Part shown: piece after piece, positions 6,392 to 6,666 of the stretch | How positions within the stretch are numbered: the stretch's first letter is position 1 | How the letters are laid out: every line of letters starts with the position of its first letter | NCBI GenBank assembly: GCA_029262715.1 | Contig: JAJCYX010000368.1 | Coordinates: 1-6,666 of the forward strand | Direction: 5' to 3' | Source: Chloroflexota bacterium | Lineage (GTDB): Bacteria > Chloroflexota > Dehalococcoidia > Lucifugimonadales > Lucifugimonadaceae | DNA length: 6,666 nucleotides | Notes under the pieces: model-generated | What the model saw: the letters and a program-made list of their open reading frames with translations, nothing else | The model's database searches: none | Told to the model about the DNA's origin: nothing | Position numbers and translations under genes: made by a program

Positions 6392-6400
6392 TGCTAGACT
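6392..6400 (+). promoter_or_regulatory. Possible extended -10 element of the gamma-glutamyltransferase-family gene
   Basis: TGC-TAGACT is nearly identical to the element before uvrA (TGC-TAGAAT). It would start transcription near 6407, about 50 bases before the ATG. No clear -35 box is visible; an A-run at 6371-6375 sits at about the -35 position. Confidence 0.35.
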
Positions 6401-6444
6401 GCCGCGCAGCTTCGTCTTGCTCCCTTCCTCACATCGCAGACCCC

Positions 6445-6449
6445 GGAGG
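6445..6449 (+). promoter_or_regulatory. Ribosome binding site of the gamma-glutamyltransferase-family gene
   Basis: GGAGG lies eight bases before the ATG at 6458. It favours this start over the internal ATG at 6494 and over the overlapping frame that begins at 6391. Confidence 0.7.
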
Positions 6450-6457
6450 ATCACCAT

Positions 6458-6666
6458 ATGCCTGTCAGATCCAGCTCCGAATCAGACCACAACATGACCA
6501 ACCGCACGCCCCACGGCGAGCGCGGTCAGGCGTACAGGCCGGTCCGCATGGGTGGGAAAGGCGCAGTAGTGGCCAATCATCCACTGGCAGCGCAGGCAGG
6601 GTTGCAGACGCTAATGCGAGGCGGAAACGCGATTGATGCAGCAGTGACCGTTGGATTCGCCCTCGG
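6458..6666 (+). CDS. ggt: Gamma-glutamyltransferase-family protein, N-terminal fragment (3' end outside window)
   Basis: The frame is open from ATG 6458 to the right edge, giving 69 codons. Residues 34-69 (KGAVVANHPLAAQAGLQ, then RGGNAIDAAVTVGFAL) match the conserved N-terminus of gamma-glutamyltransferases, where a short strand is followed by a helix carrying GGNAxDAA. The family consists of autoprocessing N-terminal nucleophile hydrolases that cleave or transfer gamma-glutamyl groups, for example from glutathione. The catalytic Thr, which lies far downstream, is outside the window. The first 33 residues are polar and show no signal peptide, unlike secreted E. coli Ggt, which suggests a cytoplasmic enzyme or a related acylase/hydrolase. 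The start is set by GGAGG at 6445-6449. It follows uvrA by 191 bases with a hairpin between, so it is probably transcribed separately. Confidence 0.85.
   Translation, partial: MPVRSSSESDHNMTNRTPHGERGQAYRPVRMGGKGAVVANHPLAAQAGLQTLMRGGNAIDAAVTVGFAL

Noticed and set aside
6391..6636. 81-residue plus-strand ORF near the right edge
   Set aside because: It overlaps, in another frame, the gamma-glutamyltransferase-family gene, which has a ribosome site and family match.

Overview
The window looks like a bacterial chromosomal segment, moderately GC-rich and densely coded, with no mobile element, CRISPR array, tRNA or rRNA that I can see. The lineage cannot be fixed from this sequence alone. The mix of a SelW-like selenoprotein, a CxxCH haem-binding-domain protein, a tandem universal stress protein and a UvrA with unusual tails would fit Chloroflexota (SAR202/Dehalococcoidia-type), but that is an inference from general impression. 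What the sequence does imply is that the organism decodes UGA as selenocysteine.

Layout: four genes lie on the minus strand in the left 2.8 kb. From their upstream end they are an aldo/keto reductase (2800-1811), a SelW/Rdx-type selenoprotein (1656-1399), a membrane-anchored CxxCH haem-binding-domain protein (1260-793) and a tandem-domain universal stress protein that runs off the left edge (640-1). Gaps of about 140-155 bases separate them, so they may be separate transcription units or a loose cluster. A 367-base intergenic region then separates the divergent aldo/keto reductase and uvrA (3168-6266, plus strand). After uvrA come a perfect 10-bp hairpin, an overlapping minus-strand G-quadruplex motif, and the start of a gamma-glutamyltransferase-family gene (6458 to the right edge).

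The main result is the selenoprotein. Simple ORF calling sees only a 65-residue fragment beginning at a GTG (1596). Reading upstream through one in-frame TGA (1609-1611) reaches an ATG at 1656 with a good Shine-Dalgarno sequence, giving an 85-residue protein with the motif Cys-Val-Pro-Sec-Gly-Tyr at the position of the SelW redox centre. A 6-bp hairpin with a G-containing loop, 21 bases after the UGA, fits the bacterial SECIS pattern.

Functionally, the left genes share a redox/stress theme: carbonyl reduction, a thioredoxin-fold selenoprotein, a haem-binding protein and a stress protein. uvrA is the damage-recognition ATPase of nucleotide excision repair, and the gamma-glutamyltransferase family includes glutathione-cleaving enzymes. 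Proximity alone does not show that they act in one pathway.
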